Of a DNA stretch of 64,000 nucleotides, positions 35,709 to 44,477 are shown piece by piece; position 1 is the stretch's first letter; each line of letters starts with the position of its first letter. Position numbers and translations under genes: made by a program. Below the pieces are notes generated by a model. The model did no database searches, was not told the origin of the DNA, and saw only the letters and a list, made by a program, of their open reading frames with translations. Source of the stretch: Paenibacillus sp. A3 (lineage in GTDB: Bacteria; Bacillota; Bacilli; Paenibacillales; NBRC-103111); assembly GCF_001399685.1 (NCBI RefSeq), contig NZ_JTHN01000096.1, positions 1-64,000 of the forward strand, in the 5' to 3' direction.

Positions 35709-36188
35709 ATGCCGTCGAAAACAAGCATTCGGGCAGGCTTTGTCATCTTCGACGATGCCGGCAGAGTTCTTCTGGTTCGTCATGCGGACGGGAAAAGGAA
35801 ATGGGGGCTGCCGGGAGGCCGGCAAAGAGAGGGAGAGGCGGCATGGGAGACCGCTATCCGCGAGTGCCAGGAAGAAATCCAGGTAGCGATGCATCCCGTT
35901 GATTTTACGCTGTCGGGCATCTATTATTTATCCGGGCGCAACACCTATGTTTTTGACTTTAAAGTAACGGAATGGGAGGGGACGCCGGTGCCGGACGGTA
36001 AAGAAATCGCCGAAGTCGGATTTTTCCTGGTGGATAAGCTCCCTGCGCCCATCTCCAAGTTTACCGTGCAAAGGATAAGAGACGCCGCCCGCAATCAAGG
36101 GGACGTCGTCTTAAAGAAACAGCAAGTTAAGTCGGAGCCGAATAAAGCCAGTAGCACCGTTTATCGATTGTCCGAATCGGATAGGTAG
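35709..36188 (+). CDS. Nudix hydrolase
   Basis: 159 residues. The Nudix box is complete: GLPGGRQREGEAAWETAIRE followed by CQEEIQV (G-x5-E-x7-REx2EE). The N-terminus (RAGFVIFDDAGRVLLVRHADGKRKW) is the usual substrate-binding strand. The C-terminus extends as a basic, Ser-rich tail of about 35 residues. The family hydrolyses nucleoside diphosphates linked to other groups; the substrate cannot be predicted. AGGAGGTGG sits before the ATG at 35709; an upstream in-frame extension from 35670 is not supported. A terminator follows directly. Confidence 0.9.
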   Translation: MPSKTSIRAGFVIFDDAGRVLLVRHADGKRKWGLPGGRQREGEAAWETAIRECQEEIQVAMHPVDFTLSGIYYLSGRNTYVFDFKVTEWEGTPVPDGKEIAEVGFFLVDKLPAPISKFTVQRIRDAARNQGDVVLKKQQVKSEPNKASSTVYRLSESDR

Positions 36189-36190
36189 CG

Positions 36191-36230
36191 AAAAAGAGTT
36201 CCGCCATGACGCCATGATGGAGCTCTTTTT
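36191..36230 (+). terminator. Terminator after the Nudix gene
   Basis: AAAAAGAG (36191-36198) pairs with CTCTTTTT (36223-36230), with GC pairs and a second inner hairpin between. Confidence 0.8.
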
Positions 36231-36310
36231 CATGCTTTAAACCTTACATGTGCTTCCTCCAATGCTCCTGTCTATGCAAGGCTTGTCCGGGTCATTTACA
36301 GTATCTTAAC

Positions 36311-36370
36311 TTGACCCTCCACCCCTTTAGACCTATATTTATGACAAATGTACACGACAAGAACAAATGT
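36311..36370 (+). promoter_or_regulatory. Promoter and direct-repeat operator of the yhfI-like operon
   Basis: TTGACC (36311-36316), 17 bases, TATATT (36334-36339) form a sigma-A promoter. Just downstream, ACAAATGT occurs twice (36344-36351 and 36363-36370), start-to-start 19 bases, covering the transcription start. The same boxes, spacing and repeats precede the SorC-type regulator gene at 44258, so that regulator is the likely binding protein. Confidence 0.75.
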
Positions 36371-36407
36371 AAACAGCGATGGAAAACGACAACTTGAGGT
36401 GAGGGCA

Positions 36408-37142
36408 TTGCAGGTAACGATTTTAGGCTACTGGGGAGGGTATCCCTCTGCCGGCGGAGCAACTGCGGGATACTTGGTCACAACGGACGAGGGGCAGATT
36501 TTGCTGGATTGTGGAAGCGGGGTGATGAGCCGGCTTTCTTACCATACGAGTGTTGAGCGGCTGTCCGGCGTCATTTTGTCCCACTTGCATCACGATCATA
36601 TGGCGGATATCGGGATATTGCAATACGCCGCCGTCGGAGCTCTCCGCACGAACCGGATGAGCGAGAAGCTCAAGCTCTTCGCGCCGGAGGAGCCGTCGGA
36701 CATGCTCGCCAAGCTGCATGGTCCGCATTCGGATATCACGCCAATCCGCCCGGATTTGAAAGTCCGGCTCGCGGGCGCGGACATCGAATTCGTCCCTGTC
36801 GAGCACACGATTTCCTGTTTTGCGGTCAAAATCACGTACAGAGGCAAGGTCCTCGTCTATTCGGGCGATACCTCTTATTGCGAATCGTTGATTGAGCTGG
36901 CCAGGGACGCGGATATTTTTCTCTGTGAAGCGACGATCTGCGAAGGCAGCTACCATACGACGGGACAAGGACATATGGACGCCGGTCAAGCGGCCGCGAT
37001 TGCCGAGAAAGCACGCGTGAAGAAGCTGGTGCTCGTGCATTTGCCCAGCGACGGGAATTTCGAGCTGATGAAACAAACGGCAAGCGCCGTCTTCGGCGGT
37101 CCGGTGTTTCTGCCCGACTCGGCCAGCATGTACACGGTCTAA
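36408..37142 (+). CDS. Metallo-beta-lactamase-fold hydrolase (YhfI-like)
   Basis: 244 residues. VTILGYWGGYPSAGGATAGYL matches the start of YhfI-type proteins. The metal motif HLHHDHMADI, the downstream His in VEHTISCFAVK, the Asp in YSGDTSYCESL and the last His in VLVHLPSDGN give a full two-metal site of the RNase Z/arylsulfatase-like branch. The substrate is unknown. The start is TTG at 36408, with GAGGTGAGGG just upstream, which aligns with the family's N-terminus; the longer frame from 36348 overlaps the operator and is unlikely. Followed after 26 bases by a HAD phosphatase gene and controlled by the SorC-like operator. Confidence 0.85.
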   Translation: MQVTILGYWGGYPSAGGATAGYLVTTDEGQILLDCGSGVMSRLSYHTSVERLSGVILSHLHHDHMADIGILQYAAVGALRTNRMSEKLKLFAPEEPSDMLAKLHGPHSDITPIRPDLKVRLAGADIEFVPVEHTISCFAVKITYRGKVLVYSGDTSYCESLIELARDADIFLCEATICEGSYHTTGQGHMDAGQAAAIAEKARVKKLVLVHLPSDGNFELMKQTASAVFGGPVFLPDSASMYTV

Positions 37143-37168
37143 CCTACACATTGAAACGGAGCGAAACC

Positions 37169-38026
37169 ATGTATCGACTACTCGCCTTGGATATGGACGG
37201 CACGCTGCTGAACCGCAGCAAAATCATCACGCCCGCCGTTTGCGACGCTTTGCAAACAGCGATTCGAGAGGGGGTGAACGTCACCATCGCTTCGGGGCGC
37301 TTCCCCGCATCGGTCTGGCTCCACGCCCGGCATATAGGGATGAACGGCTGCTTGATTGCCTTCAACGGCGCAGTCATTCTGGATGCGGAATCCGGCGAAC
37401 GGGTGCAAGGCTTTCCGATCCAGCCCGATGCGGCAAGACGTATCGCGGAGCTGGCGGCTGAAGCGGGCGCATATGTACATTTTTACGGTTACCGTACGCT
37501 GTTTGTAGAGCAAATAAATGAGATGAACGCGAGTTGGCCGCTGGCTAATGTCGTCATCGACCCGGACCTGCCGTTGATCTACGAGAACTATCGGGAGCAA
37601 GCCGACCTTATCCAAGTGAAGCAGGCGGGCCCTCTGGCCGCCTTCGCCGAAGCCGTGTCCGAACCGCTATACAAAGCGACGATCATTAGCGAAGACCCCG
37701 AATTGCTGGTCAGGCTATACGACGAGCTGCGGTCGTGGGACGAATTGGCTTTGACGAAAACGGGACAGCGGCGCTTCGATATCAATGCGGCCGGCGTCAG
37801 CAAGCGAACGGCGCTCGAAGCGCTGTGCCGGATGTACGGGATGCATACGGCTGAAATCGCGGCGATCGGCGATTACGATAATGATATGGCCATGCTCCAG
37901 TGGGCGGGGCTTGGCATTGCGATGGCGAACAGCAGCGACCGGGTGAAGCAAGCCGCGGACGCGGTGACGGCAAGCAACGAGGAAGACGGCGTGGCTGAAG
38001 CGGTTTGGCGCTACCTTTTATCCTGA
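37169..38026 (+). CDS. HAD-superfamily Cof-type sugar phosphatase
   Basis: 285 residues. Motif I is LALDMDGTLLN, motif II is ITIASGR-like (NVTIASGRFPAS), Lys and motif IV are in IAAIGDYDNDMAMLQWA: a complete type IIB HAD phosphatase. These enzymes usually dephosphorylate sugar phosphates or FMN-like compounds in the cytosol. GGAGCG precedes the ATG at 37169; the TTG-initiated extension at 37151 covers the ribosome site. It follows the metallo-hydrolase by 26 bases, and both would be under the SorC-type operator, consistent with a sugar-phosphate regulon. Confidence 0.9.
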   Translation: MYRLLALDMDGTLLNRSKIITPAVCDALQTAIREGVNVTIASGRFPASVWLHARHIGMNGCLIAFNGAVILDAESGERVQGFPIQPDAARRIAELAAEAGAYVHFYGYRTLFVEQINEMNASWPLANVVIDPDLPLIYENYREQADLIQVKQAGPLAAFAEAVSEPLYKATIISEDPELLVRLYDELRSWDELALTKTGQRRFDINAAGVSKRTALEALCRMYGMHTAEIAAIGDYDNDMAMLQWAGLGIAMANSSDRVKQAADAVTASNEEDGVAEAVWRYLLS

Positions 38027-38142
38027 GTTACCGGATCGGTTCATAAGGTGTTTATAAATGTTGATATTCAAGTTAACAGCCGTTTGACAAATGCTCTATA
38101 TACTGAACATATACACATACAAATCCATCGCGTAGGGAGAGA

Positions 38143-39207
38143 ATGAGGTTGTTGAAAAAAGGTTCTTTACTGGTGAGCTTGACGGCATTACTCGTATTCA
38201 GCGGTTGCGGCACGAGCGGGCAGCCGGCGGCGAACCAAGGAGCGCAGTCCGGCGGGAAGCAGGAGCCTGCCAAGCAAGAAGCGAACGGGCCCTCGGGCAA
38301 GCTTACGTTCTATACGTCCCAGCCGGAAGACGATGTCTCGAAGCTCGTCTCGGCTTTCAATAAGAAATACCCGGATGTGAAAGTGGAAAGCTTCCGTTCC
38401 GGCACCGAAGAAGTCACCGCGAAGCTGCAAGCGGAGAATCAAGCGGGCAAAGTGCAGGCCGACGTTCTCCTGCTGGCCGACGCCGTGACGTTCGAAGGCT
38501 TGAAAAAGCAAAATCTGCTCGCTTCCTATAAATCGCCCGAGCTGGCAAAAGTCCCGAAAGATCTCGTCGATCCGGACGGCGCCTATTCAGGTACGAAAGT
38601 GATGGCCACCGTGCTCGCGGTCAACACTCAGAAGGTAAAAACGCCGCCGACTTCGTGGAAGGCGCTCGCCGCGGCCGAGAGCAAAGATGCCGCCATCATG
38701 CCGAGCCCGCTGTACTCCGGCGCAGCGGCGTATAACGTCGGCGTTCTGTCCCGTACGGACGGCTTCGGCTGGGATTTCTTCAAGAGCCTGAAAGCGAACA
38801 ACGTTTCAGTCGTCAAAGGAAACGGCGCCGTGCTGAACGCCGTAGCCGGCGGGGAAAAATCGTACGGCATGGTCGTCGATTATCTCGTCGCCCGCGAGAA
38901 GGCGAAAGGCTCCCCGGTTGAGTTGGTGTATCCTTCGGAAGGCGTTCCGGTCATTACCGAGCCGATCGGCATTTTGAAAAATGCGGCCAACGAAAAAGCG
39001 GCCCAAGCGTTCGTGGACTTCGTTCTGTCCGAGGATGGCCAAAAGCTCGCTTCCAGCATCGGGTACACGCCGATCCGCGAAGGCGTCGAAGCCCCAAAAG
39101 GACTGAAAAGCATCAATCAATTTAAAGTCATTTCTTCGGAGATTTCCAAATTGGCGGAAGCGCGCGAAGCGGACAAGAAGCAGTTCACCTCCGTCTTCGG
39201 GCAATAA
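38143..39207 (+). CDS. Lipoprotein solute-binding protein of a ferric-iron-type ABC importer
   Basis: 354 residues. A lipoprotein signal (ALLVFSGCGTSG, lipidated C22) and an Ala/Gln-rich linker precede a family 1 binding protein of the FbpA/AfuA type (LTFYTSQPEDDVSKLVSAFNKKYPD, LVDPDGAYSG, and AYNVGVLSRTDGFGWDFFKSL). It captures the substrate outside the membrane; Fe(III), or possibly phosphonate or thiamine, are the options for the class. A promoter with TTGACA (38084-38089) and CATATA (38108-38113) precedes it. AGGGAG is 3 bases from the ATG and 9 from a TTG at 38149, so either may start. Permease and ATPase follow in one operon. Confidence 0.88.
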   Translation: MRLLKKGSLLVSLTALLVFSGCGTSGQPAANQGAQSGGKQEPAKQEANGPSGKLTFYTSQPEDDVSKLVSAFNKKYPDVKVESFRSGTEEVTAKLQAENQAGKVQADVLLLADAVTFEGLKKQNLLASYKSPELAKVPKDLVDPDGAYSGTKVMATVLAVNTQKVKTPPTSWKALAAAESKDAAIMPSPLYSGAAAYNVGVLSRTDGFGWDFFKSLKANNVSVVKGNGAVLNAVAGGEKSYGMVVDYLVAREKAKGSPVELVYPSEGVPVITEPIGILKNAANEKAAQAFVDFVLSEDGQKLASSIGYTPIREGVEAPKGLKSINQFKVISSEISKLAEAREADKKQFTSVFGQ

Positions 39208-39226
39208 GAAGCGGAGCGCATAGTCT

Positions 39227-40984
39227 ATGATCGATTCCAAACAGATTCGGCTCGAACGGACCCATGAGGGGAAAGGAGACAAGCCCGTCCCCTTGTCTTT
39301 TCCTTCCTTTCTTTTGAAACGAATGCTTATAGGCGTCACCCTTGTTCTTCTGCTCGTCTTTTTCGTCCTGCCGATCGGCAAGCTGATCGTTTTAAGCATG
39401 CAGGGCAGCGCCGGTCCGACGCTTGCGCACTACTCGGAAATGCTGCAGCAAAGCCACCTGTGGAAAACGTTAAACGATACGTTCGTGATCGTGGCCGGCT
39501 CCTCTCTCGTCTCGATTGCGCTCGGCGTGCTGGCGGCTTGGCTGATGGCCTACAGCGACATCAAGCACAAAAAAACGCTGCACATGGCTATGCTGCTTTC
39601 TTTTATACTGCCGTCTTATGTTTTGACGCTGTCCTGGTCGTCTTTTATGGGCAACCAAGGGCTTGCGGCCAGCCTGCTGCATCTGGTGAACCCGGACGCG
39701 AAGCCGTGGAGCATGTACAGCTACGGCGGCATTATTTTCGTCATGGGAATTCATCATTTTCCGCTTGTATATTTACTGACAGTGGACGTGCTGAAAAAAA
39801 TCCCGCGCGATCTGGAGTGGGCGACAAGAGCCAGCGGGGCCGGAAGATGGAAAACGTTCCGTTTGGTCACCCTTCCTCTGGCTTTGCCCGGCTTGACGGC
39901 CGGCGGGCTGCTGGCGTTTCTGGCCTCGCTCGACAACTTCGGAATCCCTGCGTTCCTGGGCATTCCGAAGCAGATTTCCGTGCTCAGCACACTCATTTAC
40001 GAGGAGATTATTGGCTTCGGCCCATCCGCCTTCTCCCGCGGCGCCGCTTTATCCGTCATGCTGGGCGTGATCGCCATCATCGGCACGCTGCTGCAATGGC
40101 TAGCGGTCCGCAAAATCAAGGCGGCCGATACGGTCGTCGTCGATCACAGCCCGCGCTTTGCGCTGGGGAAGCACCGAACTTGGGTCACAGCGGCCGTATG
40201 GACGTTTCTCGCGGTCATCACGGTCGTGCCGCTTGTATCCATGATCGCCCTTTCATTGAAAAAGGCGTACGGGCTTCCGTTTCAACCGGCGAATTTGACG
40301 CTTTCGAACTATAAATACATTTTGCTCGAAAACGAAAAAGTGTGGCAGTCGATCCAAAACAGTCTGACGCTATCGGCAACGACGCTGGTTATTTGTCTCG
40401 TGTTCGGCTCCTTGCTCGCCTATGTGCGGGTGCGCAAGCCGTCGTGGCTGACCAAATCGGCGGAGCTTGCCGTGGCCCTGCCTTACACGCTGCCGGGGAT
40501 CGTGTTCGGCCTAGCGATGATCTTCGCGTGGATGCAGCCCATTCCCGGCTGGAATCCCGGCATTTACGGCTCGATCCGCATTTTGTTTATCGCGTATGTA
40601 TGCCGGTTCATGATTTTGCAGGTGCGGGCGGGCATTACGGCTTTCACGCAAATCGATCCTTCGATGGAGGAGGCGGCGCATATTTTCGGCGCGGGATTCT
40701 GGAAAAAGTGGGCCTTCGTCCTGCTTCCGCTTCTGTTGCCGGGGCTGCTGAGCGGCGCATTCCTCGTCTTTCTGACGGCGTTCACGGAGCTTACGGTGTC
40801 CGCGCTATTATGGTCGACCGGCTCGCAGACGATCGGCGTGACGATATTCGGCTTCGAGCAAGCCGGTAATACGCTGTATTCTACCGCATTGTCCAGCCTG
40901 ATCGTCCTTTTGATTATGGTGGGGATGGGCCTTCTGCATCTGATCCGGAAGTTCTCAGCCCAAAAAGGAGTCCAGTCTTCATGA
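39227..40984 (+). CDS. Fused two-domain permease of the ferric-iron-type ABC importer
   Basis: 585 residues with about twelve membrane segments in two homologous halves, each carrying an EAA loop (WATRASGAGRWKTFRLVTLPLALPG near 205 and EEAAHIFGAGFWKKWAFVLLPLLLPG near 485). Fusion of both transmembrane domains into one chain is characteristic of FbpB/AfuB and ThiP. It starts 19 bases after the binding protein, with GGAG upstream, and overlaps the ATPase start by four bases (ATGA). Confidence 0.9.
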   Translation: MIDSKQIRLERTHEGKGDKPVPLSFPSFLLKRMLIGVTLVLLLVFFVLPIGKLIVLSMQGSAGPTLAHYSEMLQQSHLWKTLNDTFVIVAGSSLVSIALGVLAAWLMAYSDIKHKKTLHMAMLLSFILPSYVLTLSWSSFMGNQGLAASLLHLVNPDAKPWSMYSYGGIIFVMGIHHFPLVYLLTVDVLKKIPRDLEWATRASGAGRWKTFRLVTLPLALPGLTAGGLLAFLASLDNFGIPAFLGIPKQISVLSTLIYEEIIGFGPSAFSRGAALSVMLGVIAIIGTLLQWLAVRKIKAADTVVVDHSPRFALGKHRTWVTAAVWTFLAVITVVPLVSMIALSLKKAYGLPFQPANLTLSNYKYILLENEKVWQSIQNSLTLSATTLVICLVFGSLLAYVRVRKPSWLTKSAELAVALPYTLPGIVFGLAMIFAWMQPIPGWNPGIYGSIRILFIAYVCRFMILQVRAGITAFTQIDPSMEEAAHIFGAGFWKKWAFVLLPLLLPGLLSGAFLVFLTAFTELTVSALLWSTGSQTIGVTIFGFEQAGNTLYSTALSSLIVLLIMVGMGLLHLIRKFSAQKGVQSS

Positions 40985-42027
40985 GCATTCAATTAGTAGA
41001 AGTCAGCAAAACGTTCGGAGCCTTTCAGGCGCTGAAGCCTTTAAATTTAACGATTGAGAAGGGCGAGTTCGTCGCCATTCTCGGTCCTTCCGGCTGCGGC
41101 AAAACGACGCTGCTGCGCATGCTCGCGGGCTTCGAGCAGCCGACCGCCGGGGAGATCCGCATGAACCGGACGACGGTCGCGAAGCCGGGCTTCAGCCTGC
41201 CGCCGGAGAAGCGGAGAATTGGCATGGTGTTTCAGGCTTTTGCCCTCTGGCCGCATATGAATGTGACGGAGCATATCCGGTTTCCGATCCGCCATCATAA
41301 GGAAACTCCATCGTATATTCGCGAGAGGGAGCAGGAGCGGATTGCGAGCGTGCTCCAGATGGTCGGCTTGGCGCAGCACGGCACCCGCATGCCGCACGAG
41401 CTGTCCGGCGGGCAGAAGCAGCGGGTGGCGATTGCCCGCGCGATTGCGGCGGAGCCGTCGCTGCTGCTGATGGACGAGCCGCTTAGCAGCCTGGATGCGA
41501 TGCTGCGCATGGATATGCGCCGCGAGATTCAAGCGATTCACCGGCAGACCGGAACAGCCATCGTGTACGTGACCCATGACCAGGGCGAAGCGCTCGCCAT
41601 GGCCGACCGGATCGTTGTGATGAAGGACGGTCGCATTGAGCAGATCGGGACGCCGCAGGACATTTACCTTCGCCCGGAAACCGAATTTGTCGCGAAGTTC
41701 GTGTCGAAGGCCAACTTGATCCGCGGCCGCTGGAACCGCGACAGCTTTGTGCCGGTAGGCTCGGACGGTACCGTTCAGTGGCAGGGCGGCCGCGTCGCCG
41801 ATTATTTCAAGTCGTGCGGCATGTACCCGGTCCGGCCCGACCAGTTCAAGCTCGGTACTCCGGAGCAAGCCGGGATTTCGGGTGAAGTGACGAACGTGCA
41901 GTTTCAAGGGAAAGAATTCCATTACCATGTCCGGTCCGAGGACGGTCAATGGGAAATCAGCTCGCCGCTGCCATTTCAACTGCACGATAAGGTCTCTCTC
42001 CACTTGCCGGCGGAAGAACAGCTATAG
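40981..42027 (+). CDS. ATPase of the ferric-iron-type ABC importer
   Basis: 348 residues. Walker A GPSGCGKTTL, Q-loop MVFQAFALWPHM, signature LSGGQKQRVAIARA, Walker B LLLMDEPLSSLD and the switch His in VTHDQGEA are intact. A C-terminal TOBE-like domain (about 240-348) follows. FbpC/PotA-type importer ATPases have this build. The start ATG overlaps the permease stop (ATGA), so translation is coupled. A HAD gene follows after 25 bases and may share the transcript. Confidence 0.92.
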   Translation: MSIQLVEVSKTFGAFQALKPLNLTIEKGEFVAILGPSGCGKTTLLRMLAGFEQPTAGEIRMNRTTVAKPGFSLPPEKRRIGMVFQAFALWPHMNVTEHIRFPIRHHKETPSYIREREQERIASVLQMVGLAQHGTRMPHELSGGQKQRVAIARAIAAEPSLLLMDEPLSSLDAMLRMDMRREIQAIHRQTGTAIVYVTHDQGEALAMADRIVVMKDGRIEQIGTPQDIYLRPETEFVAKFVSKANLIRGRWNRDSFVPVGSDGTVQWQGGRVADYFKSCGMYPVRPDQFKLGTPEQAGISGEVTNVQFQGKEFHYHVRSEDGQWEISSPLPFQLHDKVSLHLPAEEQL

Positions 42028-42052
42028 AATTTTACTGCACCGAGGTGTTGAT

Positions 42053-42832
42053 GTGACCCGAACGCGAAGCATGATTTTTTTTGATATCGACGGGACCTTG
42101 CTGGATCATGACAAGCGGCTGCCTGCTTCCGCGAAGGAAGCCATTCTTGCGCTGAAGGAGGCGGGGCATGAGGTCGCTTTTGCGACAGGCCGCTCTCCGT
42201 TCATGCTTGAGCCTTTGCGCCGCGAGCTCGGCATCGATTCCTTCGTCGGCTTCAACGGCCAATATGTGATGCTGCACGGCAAGCTGATTTATACGAATCC
42301 GATTCCGACGGAGGTCATCCGTTCGTTATCCGAATACGCGCTGCAGCAAGGTCATCCGCTCGTTTATTTGGACGAGGAAGGCATGAGAAGTAGCAGCAGG
42401 CGTCATCCGTACGTCGAGGAAAGCATTGGAACGCTGCAGTATCCGCATCCCGAATACGATCCGCTTTTTTACGCAGACCGGGACATTTACCAAACGATGC
42501 TGTTTTGCACCGAGCAGGACGAATCCGGCTACATCGAGCGGTTCCGGAAGCTGGACTTTGTCCGTTGGCACCGGCTGTCCATGGACGTGCTTCCTTTCGG
42601 CGGCTCCAAAGCGCAGGGCATCGAGCGGTTCATTGACAAGCTCGGCTTTCGGCGAGAGCAGGTGTACGCCTTCGGCGACAACCTGAACGATCTGGAGATG
42701 CTCCAATATGTAGGCCACAGTGTGGCGATGGGGAACTCGCCGGAATCCGTGAAAAAAGTGGCGCGTTACATAACAAAGGATGTCGGTCATGACGGCATTG
42801 CGTATGGGCTTGAGCTTGTGGGCTTGTTGTAG
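42053..42832 (+). CDS. HAD-superfamily Cof-type phosphatase, second copy
   Basis: 259 residues. Motif I FFDIDGTLLDHDK, motif II FATGRSPF, motif III Lys in GSKAQGIERF and motif IV AFGDNLNDLEML are all present, with a Cof-type cap. It resembles YkrA-like proteins. The start is taken as GTG at 42053 with GAGGTG 6 bases upstream; the ATG at 42071 is a second option and has no ribosome site. It is encoded just after the iron-type importer; no functional link is evident. A terminator follows. Confidence 0.88.
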   Translation: MTRTRSMIFFDIDGTLLDHDKRLPASAKEAILALKEAGHEVAFATGRSPFMLEPLRRELGIDSFVGFNGQYVMLHGKLIYTNPIPTEVIRSLSEYALQQGHPLVYLDEEGMRSSSRRHPYVEESIGTLQYPHPEYDPLFYADRDIYQTMLFCTEQDESGYIERFRKLDFVRWHRLSMDVLPFGGSKAQGIERFIDKLGFRREQVYAFGDNLNDLEMLQYVGHSVAMGNSPESVKKVARYITKDVGHDGIAYGLELVGLL

Positions 42833-42849
42833 GCAGTATATATAGAAGA

Positions 42850-42887
42850 AACCTTCAATCCGCTTGCGTGGGTTGAAGGTTCTTTCT
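42850..42887 (+). terminator. Terminator after the importer-HAD operon
   Basis: AACCTTCAA (42850-42858) pairs with TTGAAGGTT (42873-42881) with added CC/GG pairs, followed by CTTTCT. Confidence 0.85.
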
Positions 42888-42925
42888 ATGTGCGGATATG
42901 GGAAAAAGCCTTTTGGCGGCCGCGC

Positions 42926-43264
42926 TCAGCCTTTTCTTACCCGGTACTTATGGAAAAAGCCGCGGATTTCCTTCCATTCCCGGTACACCCGGTAAGGCTT
43001 GCTGGCGACCCTCGCCGGAAGTGTGAGCAGAAACTGGCTGACATGACGCCTGTACTCTTCGGTCATTCTGGCGGGCTTGGTGCGGATTCTGGTAAACAGC
43101 TCATCGTACAGCTCATGCGAAAGATCGATCTGCATGGAAAGCCGCCGATGGCACGCCTGACACTCAATCTCGGAGATCCGTTTGTTCAGGTAGCTGATCA
43201 CATGATCCTGCTCCTGCTTGCAATCGTTACAGTACAGAAAAGTTTCAAGCCGTGTCTCTTTCAT
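42926..43264 (-). CDS. Small zinc-ribbon protein, function unknown
   Basis: 112 residues. Two CxxC pairs (LYCNDCKQ and ECQACH, about 11-40) form a probable zinc ribbon; the rest is helical and strongly basic (RVASKPYRVYREWKEIRGFFHKYRVRKG split over the C-terminus). GGAGGGAG precedes the ATG at 43264; the longer frame upstream starts within the spacer. It lies 43 bases after the SorC regulator gene on the same strand and may be co-transcribed. Nucleic acid binding would fit the ribbon and charge but is not shown. Confidence 0.75.
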   Translation of the reverse strand: MKETRLETFLYCNDCKQEQDHVISYLNKRISEIECQACHRRLSMQIDLSHELYDELFTRIRTKPARMTEEYRRHVSQFLLTLPARVASKPYRVYREWKEIRGFFHKYRVRKG

Positions 43265-43307
43265 GAGGCTCCCTCCGTTAGCGGTTCGTTCGGCTGCGCT
43301 CAAGGTT

Positions 43308-44258
43308 CTATTTTAACTTCGCGGCGAGGCTGGATGCGGTCGGCTCGTCGGTGATCAGCACATGCACGTACCCGCCTTTCAGCGCAGCAAGGATGCTGTC
43401 CACCTTGTGCAGTCCGACCGCGATGGCGATTACCAGCTTTACGGCTTTCAGATGCTCCAGCTCGATGCCGATCACTTTATTGTTGATAGGGTGGTTGCAA
43501 AGGGCCCCGTCTTGATCGATAAAGCGGGAATTGATATCGGCCACCGCGTTCAAGGCCTTCAATTGCTGCAGCACCTCTTGGTTCAAGTAGCCGATTTCTT
43601 CCATGGTCGACATGGCAAACGGATTCCCGATGCCGACCAGTGCCAGATCGATCAGCTTGCCTTCCTCCAGAACGGAAGAAATGTTCGGCAGCTCTACGAT
43701 TTTATCCCGCAGCTCCTCGGTTTCCACCACCGCAGGAGCATACAGCGATTCGCATTTTACGCCCAGTTTCTTGGACAGCTCGTACGCGATCTGGTTGGAA
43801 TGAATTTCGATCTTGTCGTTGCCCATCCCGCCGACAAGCGGGACGATCTTGAGGTTTTCTTTCTTTTCAAAAGGAAACTCTTTCACGACGTGGAACAGCG
43901 TCGTTCCCCACGATACGCCGATGCGCTCGGCCTGCTTCATCGCCTTGAGCACAAAACCGGCCGCCGCTTTGCCGACCGTGCTGTAGACCAGCTCCTGCTT
44001 CAAGTCGCGGGTAGGCACAACGATCGCTTGCTTGAGGTCGAAGGCCGCTTCAATTTCCTTCTCCAGATCGCCGGTTTCCAGCGTATCGTCATGAATGAGA
44101 ATTTCCACGACGCCTTCGTCGCGTCCCTTCTGGAGCAGCTTGGAGACGGCGGGCCGTGAAATGCCGAATTTCACCGCAATTTTTTCCTGGGTCCAAGCTT
44201 CAAAATAGTACAGCTTCGCGATTTTCACGATTAGCTTTTTTTCCTCGGAATTTAACAT
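43308..44258 (-). CDS. SorC/DeoR-type sugar-binding transcriptional regulator
   Basis: 316 residues. The N-terminal helix-turn-helix (ILVKIAKLYY-like start, AWTQEKIAVKFGISRPAVSKLLQKGR, about 18-45) is followed by the SorC sugar-phosphate-binding domain (about 60-316) with ERIGVSWGTTLFHVV, VPLVGGMGNDKIEIHSNQIA and ALVGIGNPF. Such proteins sense a phosphorylated sugar and usually act as repressors. AGGCGG lies 6 bases before the ATG at 44258. Its promoter region carries the same direct-repeat operator as the yhfI-like operon at 36.3 kb. No sugar catabolic genes are directly adjacent. Confidence 0.9.
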   Translation of the reverse strand: MLNSEEKKLIVKIAKLYYFEAWTQEKIAVKFGISRPAVSKLLQKGRDEGVVEILIHDDTLETGDLEKEIEAAFDLKQAIVVPTRDLKQELVYSTVGKAAAGFVLKAMKQAERIGVSWGTTLFHVVKEFPFEKKENLKIVPLVGGMGNDKIEIHSNQIAYELSKKLGVKCESLYAPAVVETEELRDKIVELPNISSVLEEGKLIDLALVGIGNPFAMSTMEEIGYLNQEVLQQLKALNAVADINSRFIDQDGALCNHPINNKVIGIELEHLKAVKLVIAIAVGLHKVDSILAALKGGYVHVLITDEPTASSLAAKLK

Positions 44259-44271
44259 GAACGACCGCCTA

Positions 44272-44331
44272 ACATTTGTTCTCACCTCATACATTTGTAG
44301 TAACTATAAGGTTAATCAGGCGAAGGGTCAA
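44272..44331 (-). promoter_or_regulatory. Promoter and direct-repeat operator of the SorC-type regulator
   Basis: Read on the minus strand: TTGACC (44331-44326), 17 bases, TATAGT (44308-44303), then ACAAATGT at 44298-44291 and 44279-44272, again 19 bases apart. The distance from -10 to first repeat (4 bases) equals that at 36.3 kb. Autoregulation is the natural reading. Confidence 0.75.
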
Positions 44332-44477
44332 GTTAAGAATCCGTAAAACTCGTCCTTCAACTCGGCTGCCCCGAGCTTAACGGGCATTTACTATTTTTCT
44401 AACTTTACTTCCGGTAACAAACTTGTCTTTTGGATCTAATTATGGTAAGCTTAGGTTAATCATAAATTTGACCTGTG

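Noticed and set aside
38084-38113. A third SorC-type operator in front of the iron-importer binding protein (ACAAATG...GAACATAT)
   Set aside because: The repeat distance is 20 rather than 19 and the second half has mismatches; it mostly reflects the TTGACA -35 box context.
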